Positions 16,913 through 22,641 of a stretch of DNA of 23,875 bases are shown here, in pieces. The notes under the pieces are model-generated. The model was not told the DNA's origin and searched no databases. It saw only the letters and a list, made by a program, of their open reading frames with translations. The DNA is taken from the NCBI GenBank assembly GCA_013812065.1, contig JACCUC010000155.1:1-23875 (forward strand), read 5' to 3'. This DNA is from Thermoleophilaceae bacterium (GTDB lineage: Bacteria > Actinomycetota > Thermoleophilia > Solirubrobacterales > Thermoleophilaceae). How positions within the stretch are numbered: the stretch's first letter is position 1; each line of letters opens with the position of its first letter. Position numbers and translations under genes: made by a program.

Positions 16913-17051
16913 GTCACATAGAAGTACGCATCGAGAGGGGTGGAGGGACTAGGCCCAGTGAAGCCCCGGCAACCATCCGCTTGTCCGAAAGGACCGGCGG
17001 AACGGTGCCAAGTCCAGCCAGGCTCCAGCTAAAGCCCTGGGTAGATGTGAC
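16913..17051 (+). promoter_or_regulatory. SAM-I (S-box) riboswitch aptamer
   Basis: The conserved S-box core is readable. P1 is a perfect 7-bp stem, GTCACAT (16913-16919) with ATGTGAC (17045-17051). Next come the GGAGGGACT core (16942-16950), GCCCCGGCAACC (16963-16974), a P3 hairpin GTCC-GAAA-GGAC (16983-16994), the GGTGCCAAGTCC segment (17004-17015) and a P4 hairpin at about 17018-17040. This arrangement is diagnostic of the SAM-I family, which binds S-adenosylmethionine and normally switches off methionine or SAM genes. It lies directly upstream of the threonine-synthase homologue, which implies that this gene serves methionine rather than only threonine synthesis. Confidence 0.93.
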
Positions 17052-17105
17052 AGAGCGCTCCCCCAAGGCTCCGTCACGAAGGTGAAATCGACGGAGGTGT
17101 ATTAC
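17047..17105 (+). promoter_or_regulatory. Riboswitch expression platform: SD sequestration (translational OFF switch)
   Basis: Two mutually exclusive hairpins can be drawn. GTGACAGAGC (17047-17056) pairs with GCTCCGTCAC (17068-17077) with one mismatch, leaving the ribosome binding site free. When SAM stabilises P1, its 3' strand (17045-17051) is taken; CTCCGTC (17069-17075) is then free to pair perfectly with GACGGAG (17090-17096), which covers the GGAGG Shine-Dalgarno sequence (17093-17097). No T-run follows either hairpin, so control appears to act on translation rather than termination. Confidence 0.7.
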
Positions 17106-18353
17106 GTGAGAGGGAGTCGATGTAGAGTCGAGTCGCTCCGGTGCAAGGAATGCGGGCGCGACTATCCGCTCGAGGCCCGCTTCGTGTGCGATCACTGCTT
17201 CGGGCCGCTCGAGGTCGCCTACGACTTCTCCGGTCTCGAGCCCGCCGAGACGCGGCGCAAGATCCAGGCCGGGCCCCAGTCCATCTGGCGCTACGCCGAC
17301 TTCCTGCCCTTCGAGCGGCCGCCCAACACCGCGCTCGCGGCCGGGGTCACCCCGCTGGTCAAGGCCGACCGGCTCGCCGCCCGCCTCGGGCTCCGCGAGG
17401 TCTGGGTCAAGAACGACGCCGCCAACCCGACCCACTCCTTCAAGGACCGGGTGGTCACCGTGGCCATCGCCAAGGCCCAGGAGCTCGGGTACGACGTCGT
17501 GGCCTGTGCCTCGACCGGCAACCTGGCCAACTCGGTCGCTGCGCACGCCGCGGCGGCCGGCCTCGAGTCCTACGTCTTCATCCCCTCGGATCTCGAGGAG
17601 CAGAAGGTCCTCGCCACCGGGGTCTACGGGACCCACCTGGTCGCCGTGCGCGGCTCCTACGACGACGTCAACCGCCTCTGCACCGAGCTCTCCTCCGAGC
17701 GCGACTGGGCGTTTGTGAACGTCAACGTGCGTCCCTACTACGCGGAGGGGTCGAAGACCCTCGGCTACGAGATCGCCGAGCAGCTGGGCTGGGAGCTGCC
17801 CGACCGCGTCGTCGTGCCGATCGCCTCGGGCTCGCTGTTCACGAAGATCGCGCGCGGCTTCGAGGAGTGGCTCGACGTCGGCCTGATCCACGGCGAGCTG
17901 CCGGCCATGAACGGCGCCCAGGCCGCCGGCTGCTCGCCGGTGGCGCGCGCCTTCGCCGACGACGAGTCCGTCTGCCGTCCCGTGCGGCCCGACACGATCG
18001 CCAAGTCGCTCGCCATCGGGGACCCCGCCGACGGCCCGTACGCGCTCGAGCTCGCGCGCCGCTCGGGCGGGGCCATCGATGCGGTCTCAGACGAGGAGGC
18101 CCGCGACGGGATCTGTTTGCTCGCCGAGACCACCGGCATCTTCACCGAGACGGCCGGCGGGGTGACCACAGCGGTGCTGCAGCGGCTCGCCAAGCGCGGT
18201 GACATCGACCCCAACGAGCGGGTGGTCGTGGTCATCACCGGCGAGGGGCTGAAGACCCTCGACGCCGTGCGCGGGAGCTTCGAGACCTACGAGATCGAGC
18301 CGCGCGCCGACGCGTTCGCCGAGGCGCTCGAGAGCGATCGGGTGCCGGCGTAG
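17106..18353 (+). CDS. metM: Threonine-synthase homologue, predicted MetM (O-phosphohomoserine to homocysteine)
   Basis: This 415-residue fold-type-II PLP enzyme has an N-terminal zinc ribbon (C13-x2-C16 and C28-x2-C31) and the PLP lysine K113 in NPTHSFKDR. CASTGNLANS is the phosphate-binding loop, and FTETAGGVTTAV comes near the end. Automatic annotation would call it threonine synthase. A SAM-I riboswitch upstream and a Gly-Gly sulfur carrier downstream instead match the MetM/MetO pair described in Streptomyces (as I recall it), where O-phosphohomoserine and a thiocarboxylated carrier give homocysteine. The His in NPT-H-SFKDR, where classical ThrC has Gly, is a visible deviation. GTG at 17106 is chosen because GGAGG (17093-17097) is 8 bases upstream; GTGs at 17082 and 17097 are less well placed. 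It might still make threonine, or do both. Confidence 0.75.
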   Translation: MRGSRCRVESLRCKECGRDYPLEARFVCDHCFGPLEVAYDFSGLEPAETRRKIQAGPQSIWRYADFLPFERPPNTALAAGVTPLVKADRLAARLGLREVWVKNDAANPTHSFKDRVVTVAIAKAQELGYDVVACASTGNLANSVAAHAAAAGLESYVFIPSDLEEQKVLATGVYGTHLVAVRGSYDDVNRLCTELSSERDWAFVNVNVRPYYAEGSKTLGYEIAEQLGWELPDRVVVPIASGSLFTKIARGFEEWLDVGLIHGELPAMNGAQAAGCSPVARAFADDESVCRPVRPDTIAKSLAIGDPADGPYALELARRSGGAIDAVSDEEARDGICLLAETTGIFTETAGGVTTAVLQRLAKRGDIDPNERVVVVITGEGLKTLDAVRGSFETYEIEPRADAFAEALESDRVPA

Positions 18354-18383
18354 GGCCGTCTGGACCCGCGGATCGATCGGTTA

Positions 18384-18389
18384 TAACTT
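18384..18389 (+). promoter_or_regulatory. Predicted -10 box (TAACTT, within TATAACTT) of a leaderless metO promoter
   Basis: The AT-rich TATAACTT at 18382-18389 stands out in GC-rich DNA. It ends 7 bases before the metO ATG, and no Shine-Dalgarno sequence is present. The carrier gene may thus have a promoter of its own, free of riboswitch control, besides read-through from metM. Confidence 0.5.
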
Positions 18390-18396
18390 CGGCGCC

Positions 18397-18672
18397 ATGG
18401 CGATCACGGTCAAGATTCCCACCCAGCTGCGCAGCGTCACCTCCGGCGAGGCGGAGACCGACGTCGACGAGGCTGCGACGGTCGGCGAGGTCCTCGACGG
18501 CCTGTACGAGCGCTACGACGGGCTGCGCGAGCGGATCGCCGGGGACGGTGGGCTGCGGCGCTTCGTCAACGTCTACGTCCAGGGCGAGGACATCCGCTTC
18601 CTGGACGGGCTCGACACCGAGGTCGAGGACGGCGACGAGGTGACGATCCTGCCGGCGGTGGCGGGGGGCTGA
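18397..18672 (+). CDS. metO: MoaD/ThiS-like ubiquitin-fold sulfur carrier protein, predicted MetO
   Basis: The 91-residue protein has the beta-grasp pattern of MoaD/ThiS proteins: ITVKIPTQLR at the start, VGEVLDGLYERYDGLRERI as the helix, VNVYVQGEDIRF, and DGDEVTILPAVAGG at the end. The exposed C-terminal Gly-Gly is the site adenylated and converted to a thiocarboxylate by a MoeB/MoeZ-type enzyme, none of which is in this window. Position 43 bases after the riboswitch-controlled PLP enzyme suggests it delivers sulfur to it, as MetO does for MetM or CysO for CysM. A MoaD role in molybdopterin synthesis is the main alternative, but no moa or moe gene is nearby. Confidence 0.8.
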   Translation: MAITVKIPTQLRSVTSGEAETDVDEAATVGEVLDGLYERYDGLRERIAGDGGLRRFVNVYVQGEDIRFLDGLDTEVEDGDEVTILPAVAGG

Positions 18673-18723
18673 CGGGCGTTTCGCGGCCCCGCGGCGCTCC
18701 GACCCCCTGCCGGTGACGCTGGG

Positions 18724-19452
18724 GTGAACGACTTCGTCCTCGAGCCGCGCGGTCCCTTCGACCTCTCCACGGCCGCTCGCTTCATCGCGGGTTGGCCTCC
18801 GGCCGCACGCCCCGGCGCCGCCGCCGGAGACGAGCGCGTCGTGCGGCTTGGCTTCCTGGTCGACGATTGGAGCGGCCACGCCGGGGTCGTCCTGCGTCAG
18901 AGGCACGTCGACGGCCCAGTCCCCGTTCTCTTCCATTCGCCCTACGAGGCCGCCTGCTGGGCCGTCCTGTCCGCCCGGATCCGTCAGTCGCAGGCGGCTC
19001 GAGTCCGCGATGAGCTCTCGTTCGCGCACGGGGCGACGCTCCCGGTCGAAGGAGAGATGCTTCCGGGTTTCCCGGCGCCGGAGCGGCTCTTGGCCGTGGG
19101 GGAGGCTCGGGGGTTGAGCGAGGAGAAGCTCAGGCGCCTGCACGGCGTGGCCGAGGTCGCGCTCGCGGGCGATCTCGACCGCGACCGGCTGCTCGCGGCC
19201 CCTTACGACGAGGCGCTCGCCACCCTGCGGGCGATCAGGGGGATCGGGTCCTTCTGGGCCGAGGGCATCCTGTTGCGGGCGGTCGGGACGACCGACGCCC
19301 TGGCCCTGGGCGAGAAGCGCGGGCGCCAGGCCGCGGCCGAGGCCTACGGTGCGCCCGAGGTCGTCGACGACGACGGGGCGTTTCTCGCCCTGGCCGAGCG
19401 CTGGCGGCCGTTTCGGACGTGGGTGGCGGTCCTGCTGCGGGCGACGGCCTGA
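18724..19452 (+). CDS. AlkA-like HhH DNA glycosylase family protein
   Basis: The 242-residue protein resembles 3-methyladenine DNA glycosylase II. SPYEAACWAVLSARIRQSQAA (about 72-92) aligns with the conserved helix near the substrate pocket. LRAIRGIGSFWAEGILLRA (168-186) is the helix-hairpin-helix that grips DNA, and WRPFRTWVAVLLRA is the usual C-terminal helix. AlkA-type enzymes remove alkylated purines. The catalytic Asp expected a few residues after the hairpin (D-x-F-x-P-x-D type) is not found: the segment reads TTDALALGEKR, with Gly/Glu in its place and D191 upstream. The start is a GTG at 18724 without a strong ribosome binding site. Activity is therefore uncertain, although the family call is fairly sure. 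Confidence 0.75.
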   Translation: MNDFVLEPRGPFDLSTAARFIAGWPPAARPGAAAGDERVVRLGFLVDDWSGHAGVVLRQRHVDGPVPVLFHSPYEAACWAVLSARIRQSQAARVRDELSFAHGATLPVEGEMLPGFPAPERLLAVGEARGLSEEKLRRLHGVAEVALAGDLDRDRLLAAPYDEALATLRAIRGIGSFWAEGILLRAVGTTDALALGEKRGRQAAAEAYGAPEVVDDDGAFLALAERWRPFRTWVAVLLRATA

Positions 19453-19483
19453 GCGGCTGGGTCCGCGAGGCGAGGCGGGAGCG

Positions 19484-19522
19484 CCCGGCACCACATAATT
19501 CGAACCACGGGCTGGCGCCGGG
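19484..19522. terminator. Imperfect inverted repeat between convergent genes (possible bidirectional terminator)
   Basis: CCCGGCACCA (19484-19493) and TGGCGCCGGG (19513-19522) pair at 9 of 10 positions around a 19-base AT-richer loop. The repeat lies in the 117-base gap where the glycosylase gene and the toxin gene end head-on. No T-runs flank it, so a rho-independent role is only suggested. Confidence 0.3.
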
Positions 19523-19569
19523 ACGGATCGCTCTGAGCCACGCCCACTCAAAGAGCGGCGGTCGGCGGT

Positions 19570-19830
19570 TCAGCGGCGCCGACGGCGGTAAGCGACCGCC
19601 CGATGACGGATCACCCGCACGATGACTCTTCCCGCCTCGACCGTGTAAAGCACCCGGTAATTGCCCACGCGCGCCGACCACAGCCCTTCCAGGCGGCCAA
19701 CGAGCTTCTTCCCAGCGCGCTCGGGCTCGGCGCCGATCAAGGTCAGGGTCTCGAGAACGGCATCGCGAACCGTCTCGGGAAGCGCCTCCAGGTCGTTGCG
19801 CGCGCGCCGCGTCAGCCGCGGCTCAGGCAA
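19570..19830 (-). CDS. RelE/ParE-superfamily toxin of a type II toxin-antitoxin pair
   Basis: The 86-residue basic protein has the RelE fold pattern: an N-terminal helix pair (ARNDLEALPETVRDAVLETL), KKLVGRLEGLWSARVGNYRVLYTV as the strand region, and VIRHRAVAYRRRRR at the end with the Arg/Tyr residues used by RelE-type ribosome-dependent mRNA interferases. The ATG-less start is a TTG at 19830, overlapping the antitoxin stop by 8 bases, so it is made only by coupled translation. Toxins of this kind cleave mRNA on the ribosome (RelE) or poison gyrase (ParE). The G-x-YRVLY motif favours RelE, but that is not conclusive. Confidence 0.88.
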   Translation of the reverse strand: MPEPRLTRRARNDLEALPETVRDAVLETLTLIGAEPERAGKKLVGRLEGLWSARVGNYRVLYTVEAGRVIVRVIRHRAVAYRRRRR

Positions 19831-20095
19831 GCCCGAGCTCGCGTCTCACTTCGTCCAGCGAGTAGACCCGCCCTGCGCGGACGTCTGCCTCGCTCTCGCG
19901 TAGCGCCTCCAGAGCCTCATCGTCCTCGAGTACCTCGAGCGTCTCCGCCAGCGCCTCGTACTCCTCGCTCGAGAGCACTACCCCAGCAGGGCGACCGTTG
20001 CGGGTGATGACAACGTGTTCGTGGCGCTCGTTCACCTCGTCGAGCAGCTCCGTTAGCCTGGCGCGCGCCTCCGTGAATGGGACGATCTTGGCCAC
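19823..20095 (-). CDS. Phd/YefM-family antitoxin
   Basis: The 90-residue protein has the Phd/YefM N-terminal DNA-binding fold: IVPFTEARARLTELLDEV, VVITRNGRPAGVVLSSEEYEAL. An acidic, presumably unfolded tail (LEVLEDDEALEALRESEADV) should wrap the toxin. It would neutralise the downstream RelE-type toxin and repress the operon. GTG at 20095 is preferred over the ATG at 20128 because the family starts at about VAKIVPF, a TACACT box lies 7 bases upstream, and the palindromic operator would otherwise lie inside the coding region. Confidence 0.9.
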   Translation of the reverse strand: MAKIVPFTEARARLTELLDEVNERHEHVVITRNGRPAGVVLSSEEYEALAETLEVLEDDEALEALRESEADVRAGRVYSLDEVRRELGLA

Positions 20096-20102
20096 GGCGA
20101 CT

Positions 20103-20108
20103 AGTGTA
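20103..20108 (-). promoter_or_regulatory. Predicted -10 box (TACACT) of the toxin-antitoxin operon
   Basis: On the minus strand TACACT ends 7 bases before the antitoxin GTG at 20095, giving a leaderless message. The box is embedded in one arm of the operator palindrome, so a bound antitoxin complex would block RNA polymerase. Confidence 0.55.
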
Positions 20109-20123
20109 CAGTATTCTGTACAC
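20104..20123. promoter_or_regulatory. Palindromic operator of the toxin-antitoxin operon
   Basis: GTGTACAG (20104-20111) and CTGTACAC (20116-20123) form a perfect 8-bp inverted repeat with a TATT spacer. It lies just upstream of the antitoxin start and overlaps the predicted -10 box. GTAC-centred palindromes are typical sites for Phd/YefM antitoxins, so this is the likely autorepression site. Confidence 0.75.
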
Positions 20124-20204
20124 GGCAATCACGCTCGGCAGGGTCGTTCCCGGTTGTCCTCGCCTCGCCACTCGAGCCCAACTCGGCATCTGGCGCGAGA
20201 TTTC

Positions 20205-20217
20205 CGCTTCAGAAGCG
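20205..20217 (-). other. Small stem-loop downstream of the tRNA
   Basis: CGCTT and AAGCG (20205-20209, 20213-20217) form a 5-bp stem with a 3-base loop, 12 bases past the tRNA 3' end on the minus strand. It might help end or process the tRNA transcript. No T-run follows. Confidence 0.25.
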
Positions 20218-20229
20218 TTAGGCCCGACA

Positions 20230-20302
20230 CGCGCCCGGCAGGATTCGAACCTGCGACTTCTGCCTCCGGAGGGCAGCGCTCTATCCACTGAGCTACGGGC
20301 GC
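20230..20302 (-). tRNA. tRNA-Arg (anticodon CCG)
   Basis: The minus strand folds into a full cloverleaf of 73 bases: acceptor GCGCCCG pairs with CGGGCGC, the D-arm is GCTC/GAGC, the anticodon stem is CTGCC/GGCAG around loop CTCCGGA (anticodon CCG), and the T-arm is GCAGG/CCTGC around TTCGAAT. The discriminator is G, and CCA is not encoded. It reads CGG arginine codons, common in this GC-rich genome. I see no duplicate of its 3' end nearby that would mark an integrated element. Confidence 0.97.
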
Positions 20303-20311
20303 CTCGGGCGC

Positions 20312-20317
20312 AGTCTA
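20312..20317 (-). promoter_or_regulatory. Predicted -10 box (TAGACT) of the tRNA-Arg gene
   Basis: TAGACT on the minus strand lies 9 bases before the tRNA 5' end, a normal distance for a tRNA precursor with a very short 5' leader. No clear -35 hexamer is visible. Confidence 0.5.
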
Positions 20318-20350
20318 CCCCCGCCCTGGCGAGCTGCTTGACTGACCGGC

Positions 20351-21040
20351 GTGCCCGTCGCCCTTGTCACCGGCGCCAATCGCGGGATCGGCCGCGAGGT
20401 GGCGCGACAGCTCGCGGAGCGTGACTACAGCGTCTTCCTCACCGCCCGCGACGAGGCGAAAGCCGAAGCAGCGGCGGAGGAGCTCGACGGCGATGTGAGA
20501 GCGCTGGGCCTGGACGTGAGCGACCCGGCAAGCATCGAGGCGGCGGCGGCTCGGCTGGCGGACGACCCGGGCGCGCTCGACGTGCTCGTAAACAACGCCG
20601 GCATCGGCGCCGACTTCGGGGTCGCGGGTGCCGATCCGGACTTCGAGGCGATCCAGCGGACGCTCGACACCAACTTCTTCGGCGCCTACCGGGTGACGGT
20701 CGCCCTCCTTCCACTCCTGCGACGCAGCGAGCACCCGCGGATCGTGAGCGTCTCGAGCGGCATGGGAGGTGTGGCGGAGATGGGTGGCTGGTCACCCGGC
20801 TACCGCGTCTCCAAGGCCTCCCTCAACGCCATGACGCGCATTCTCTCGACCGAGCTCGCGGACGAGGGCGTGCTCGTGAACTCGGCGTGCCCGGGCTTCG
20901 TGGCCACCGACATGGGCGCTCCGGCGGGGGCGACGAAGTCGATCGAGGACGGCGCGGCCGGAGTCGTGTGGCTCGCCACCCTTTCCGACGACGGCCCGAC
21001 CGGCGGCTTCTTCCGGGACGGCCAGCCGGTCGCCTTCTGA
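20351..21040 (+). CDS. Short-chain dehydrogenase/reductase (carbonyl-reductase-like)
   Basis: The 229-residue protein is a classical SDR. TGANRGIG (7-14) binds the dinucleotide, NNAG is at 81-84 and N108 is in place. S135/S136 with Y151-x3-K155 form the catalytic set. The Asn-Arg in TGANRGIG and R33 of TARDE favour NADPH. The closing CPGFVATDMGAP and GGFFRDGQPVAF stretches resemble the carbonyl reductase-like SDRs found in bacteria and plants, which reduce small aldehydes, ketones or quinones; the substrate is unknown. The start is a GTG at 20351, with no strong Shine-Dalgarno sequence. It is divergent from the tRNA. Confidence 0.92.
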   Translation: MPVALVTGANRGIGREVARQLAERDYSVFLTARDEAKAEAAAEELDGDVRALGLDVSDPASIEAAAARLADDPGALDVLVNNAGIGADFGVAGADPDFEAIQRTLDTNFFGAYRVTVALLPLLRRSEHPRIVSVSSGMGGVAEMGGWSPGYRVSKASLNAMTRILSTELADEGVLVNSACPGFVATDMGAPAGATKSIEDGAAGVVWLATLSDDGPTGGFFRDGQPVAF

Positions 21041-21066
21041 CGCTGTCCGCCGGGGGACGGGCGGTC

Positions 21067-21084
21067 GGCGAGGCCGGCCTCGCC
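21067..21084. repeat. 18-base perfect palindrome abutting a start codon
   Basis: GGCGAGGCC and GGCCTCGCC are exact inverted copies with no spacer, ending at the base before the GTG of the metallophosphoesterase gene. As DNA it could bind a dimeric protein. As RNA it would need to open a loop, leaving about 7 bp, and could mask the translation start. It contains GGCGAGG, the nearest thing to a ribosome binding site. Confidence 0.35.
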
Positions 21085-21573
21085 GTGAGAATCGCGATCA
21101 TCGCCGACACCCACATGCCGCGCGGGTCGCGCCGGCTCCGGGGAGCCTGTCTCGGCCACCTGCGCGCGGCGGATCTGATCGTCCACGCCGGCGACTTCGT
21201 GACGGCCGCGGTCTTCGCCGAGATCGAGGCCATCGGACCACCCGTCGCGGCGGTTTACGGCAACGTCGACGACGAGGCCCTGCGCCGCGACCTGCCCGAG
21301 GAGCGGGTGGTCGAGGTAGCCGGCGCTCGCGTCGGGCTCGTCCACGACGCCGGGGCGGCGCGCGGACGCCTCGGACGGCTGCGCCGGCGCTTCCCGGACG
21401 CCGACGCGGCGATCTTCGGGCACTCCCATCTGCCGCTGCACGAGCGCGACGGCGGCTTCCAGATCTTCAACCCCGGGAGCCCCACCGAGCGCCGGCGTGC
21501 GCCGCACCGCTCGATGGGGCTGGCCACCGTGGATCACGGTGAGATCCGCTTCGAGCACGTCTGGCTCGATTAG
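21085..21573 (+). CDS. Small metallophosphoesterase (YfcE/MJ0936 family)
   Basis: The 162-residue protein carries the calcineurin-like metal ligands in order: D8-x-H10 (ADTH), GDF at 36-38, GNVD at 59-62, H87 and GHSH at 112-115. NPGSPTERR near the end is typical of the YfcE/MJ0936 phosphodiesterases, which cleave small phosphodiesters or cyclic nucleotides in vitro; the natural substrate is usually unknown. GTG at 21085 is selected because the family begins at MRIAIIADTH, although the frame stays open further upstream into the SDR gene. It is 9 bases ahead of the RNase Z gene and probably co-transcribed. Confidence 0.88.
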   Translation: MRIAIIADTHMPRGSRRLRGACLGHLRAADLIVHAGDFVTAAVFAEIEAIGPPVAAVYGNVDDEALRRDLPEERVVEVAGARVGLVHDAGAARGRLGRLRRRFPDADAAIFGHSHLPLHERDGGFQIFNPGSPTERRRAPHRSMGLATVDHGEIRFEHVWLD

Positions 21574-21582
21574 ATACGCGCC

Positions 21583-22536
21583 ATGGACCTCGATATCCTC
21601 TTCCTCGGCACCGCCGGCTCGGTGCCCACGGCGCGCCGTGCCCTGCCCGCCACGCTCGTCCGCCGCGGCGGCGACCGGCTGCTCTTCGACTGTGGCGAGG
21701 GCACCCAGCGTCAGCTCCTGCGCTCGGTCGGGCTGATCGAGCTCGAGGAGATCTTCCTCACCCACTATCACGCCGACCACGTGCTCGGCCTTCCGGGTCT
21801 GCTCAAGACCTACGGGCTACGGGGGCGAGATCAGCCACTGACCCTCTACGGGCCCCATGGCCTCGAGCGGCTCTTCCGGGCGCTCGAGCCCATGATCGGG
21901 AGGCTTCCCTTCGAGCTCCGGCTGGTCGAGCTCGACCCGAACGCAGAGCTCGTTCGTGACGGCTACCGGATCGGCGCCTTCGCGGTGAGCCACGGGGTGC
22001 GCGGCCTCGGCTACGCGGTCGTCGAGGACGACCGGCCGGGGCGCTTCGACGAGGCGCGGGCACGGGCGCTCGGGATCGATCCCGGGCCCGACTTCGGTCG
22101 TCTGCAGCGCGGGGAGGCGGTCGGCGGTCCGGACGGGGATGTAGTCCCGGAGCAGGTAGTGGGCGAGCCACGTCGGGGACGCACGGTCGTCCTTCCCGGC
22201 GACACCACTCCCTACGAGACCACGCTCGCCGCCGCCTGGCGCGCCGACCTGCTGGTCCACGAGGCGACCTTCACCGACGACGAGGCCGCCCGAGCTCGCG
22301 AGACCCGGCACTCCACCGCGCGCGGCGCCGCCGAGCTGGCCGCACGCGCCGAGGTGGCGATGCTCGCCCTGACCCACGTCTCTCCGCGCTACGGGGGCCG
22401 CGAGCTGCGCGAGGAGGCTCGGTCGGTCTTCGCGCCGACGATCGTCCCGCGGGACTTCGATCGCGTGGAGATCCCGTTTCCGGAGCGCGGCGCCCCGGCG
22501 CACGTACGCGCCGACGCCCCGGCGCCTGGCGGATGA
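21583..22536 (+). CDS. rnz: Ribonuclease Z (tRNA 3'-processing endonuclease, short form)
   Basis: RNase Z trims the 3' end of tRNA precursors. The 317-residue product has FLGTAGSVPT at the start, the MBL ligand motif HYHADH (61-66), SHG (136-138), PGDT (205-208), HEATF (226-230), H243 in RHST and the LTHVSPRY ending (H265). PGRFDEARARALGI followed by GPDFGRLQRGEAV is the specific RNase Z segment and separates it from other MBL enzymes. CCA is not encoded in the tRNA-Arg seen in this window, which fits a need for this activity. The ATG at 21583 follows the upstream stop by 9 bases. Confidence 0.95.
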   Translation: MDLDILFLGTAGSVPTARRALPATLVRRGGDRLLFDCGEGTQRQLLRSVGLIELEEIFLTHYHADHVLGLPGLLKTYGLRGRDQPLTLYGPHGLERLFRALEPMIGRLPFELRLVELDPNAELVRDGYRIGAFAVSHGVRGLGYAVVEDDRPGRFDEARARALGIDPGPDFGRLQRGEAVGGPDGDVVPEQVVGEPRRGRTVVLPGDTTPYETTLAAAWRADLLVHEATFTDDEAARARETRHSTARGAAELAARAEVAMLALTHVSPRYGGRELREEARSVFAPTIVPRDFDRVEIPFPERGAPAHVRADAPAPGG

Positions 22537-22622
22537 CCTACCGCGATCGGGCTCCGGCGGAGGCTGGGGTCGGCTCTCGACGCCGCGCTCCTCGGCCAAG
22601 GAGATCCGCCCGGCCGCCCTGC

Positions 22623-22628
22623 TAGCTT
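22623..22628 (+). promoter_or_regulatory. Predicted -10 box (TAGCTT) for the pyrimidine operon
   Basis: TAGCTT matches TANNNT and would start transcription near 22635, a few bases before the PyrR-binding hairpin. It is the only such match in the gap after rnz that I can support, and no -35 is evident. Confidence 0.4.
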
Positions 22629-22641
22629 CCTTCCCGCAAGG

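Noticed and set aside
17082..17105. Earlier GTG starts for the threonine-synthase homologue
   Set aside because: GTG 17082 and GTG 17097 lie upstream of, or inside, the GGAGG site. Only GTG 17106 has correct spacing, and the riboswitch pairing would be meaningless with a start upstream.
19486..19520. TTCGAA motif suggesting a tRNA remnant
   Set aside because: The flanking bases do not pair as a T-arm and no acceptor or anticodon stems can be drawn.
18235..19551. 438-codon minus-strand frame crossing metO and the glycosylase gene
   Set aside because: It spans two well-supported plus-strand genes and has only low-complexity content.
20096..20302. tRNA-Arg next to the toxin-antitoxin pair as an integration site for a mobile element
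   Set aside because: No integrase, no direct repeat of the tRNA 3' end and no composition change were seen; adjacency alone is not enough.
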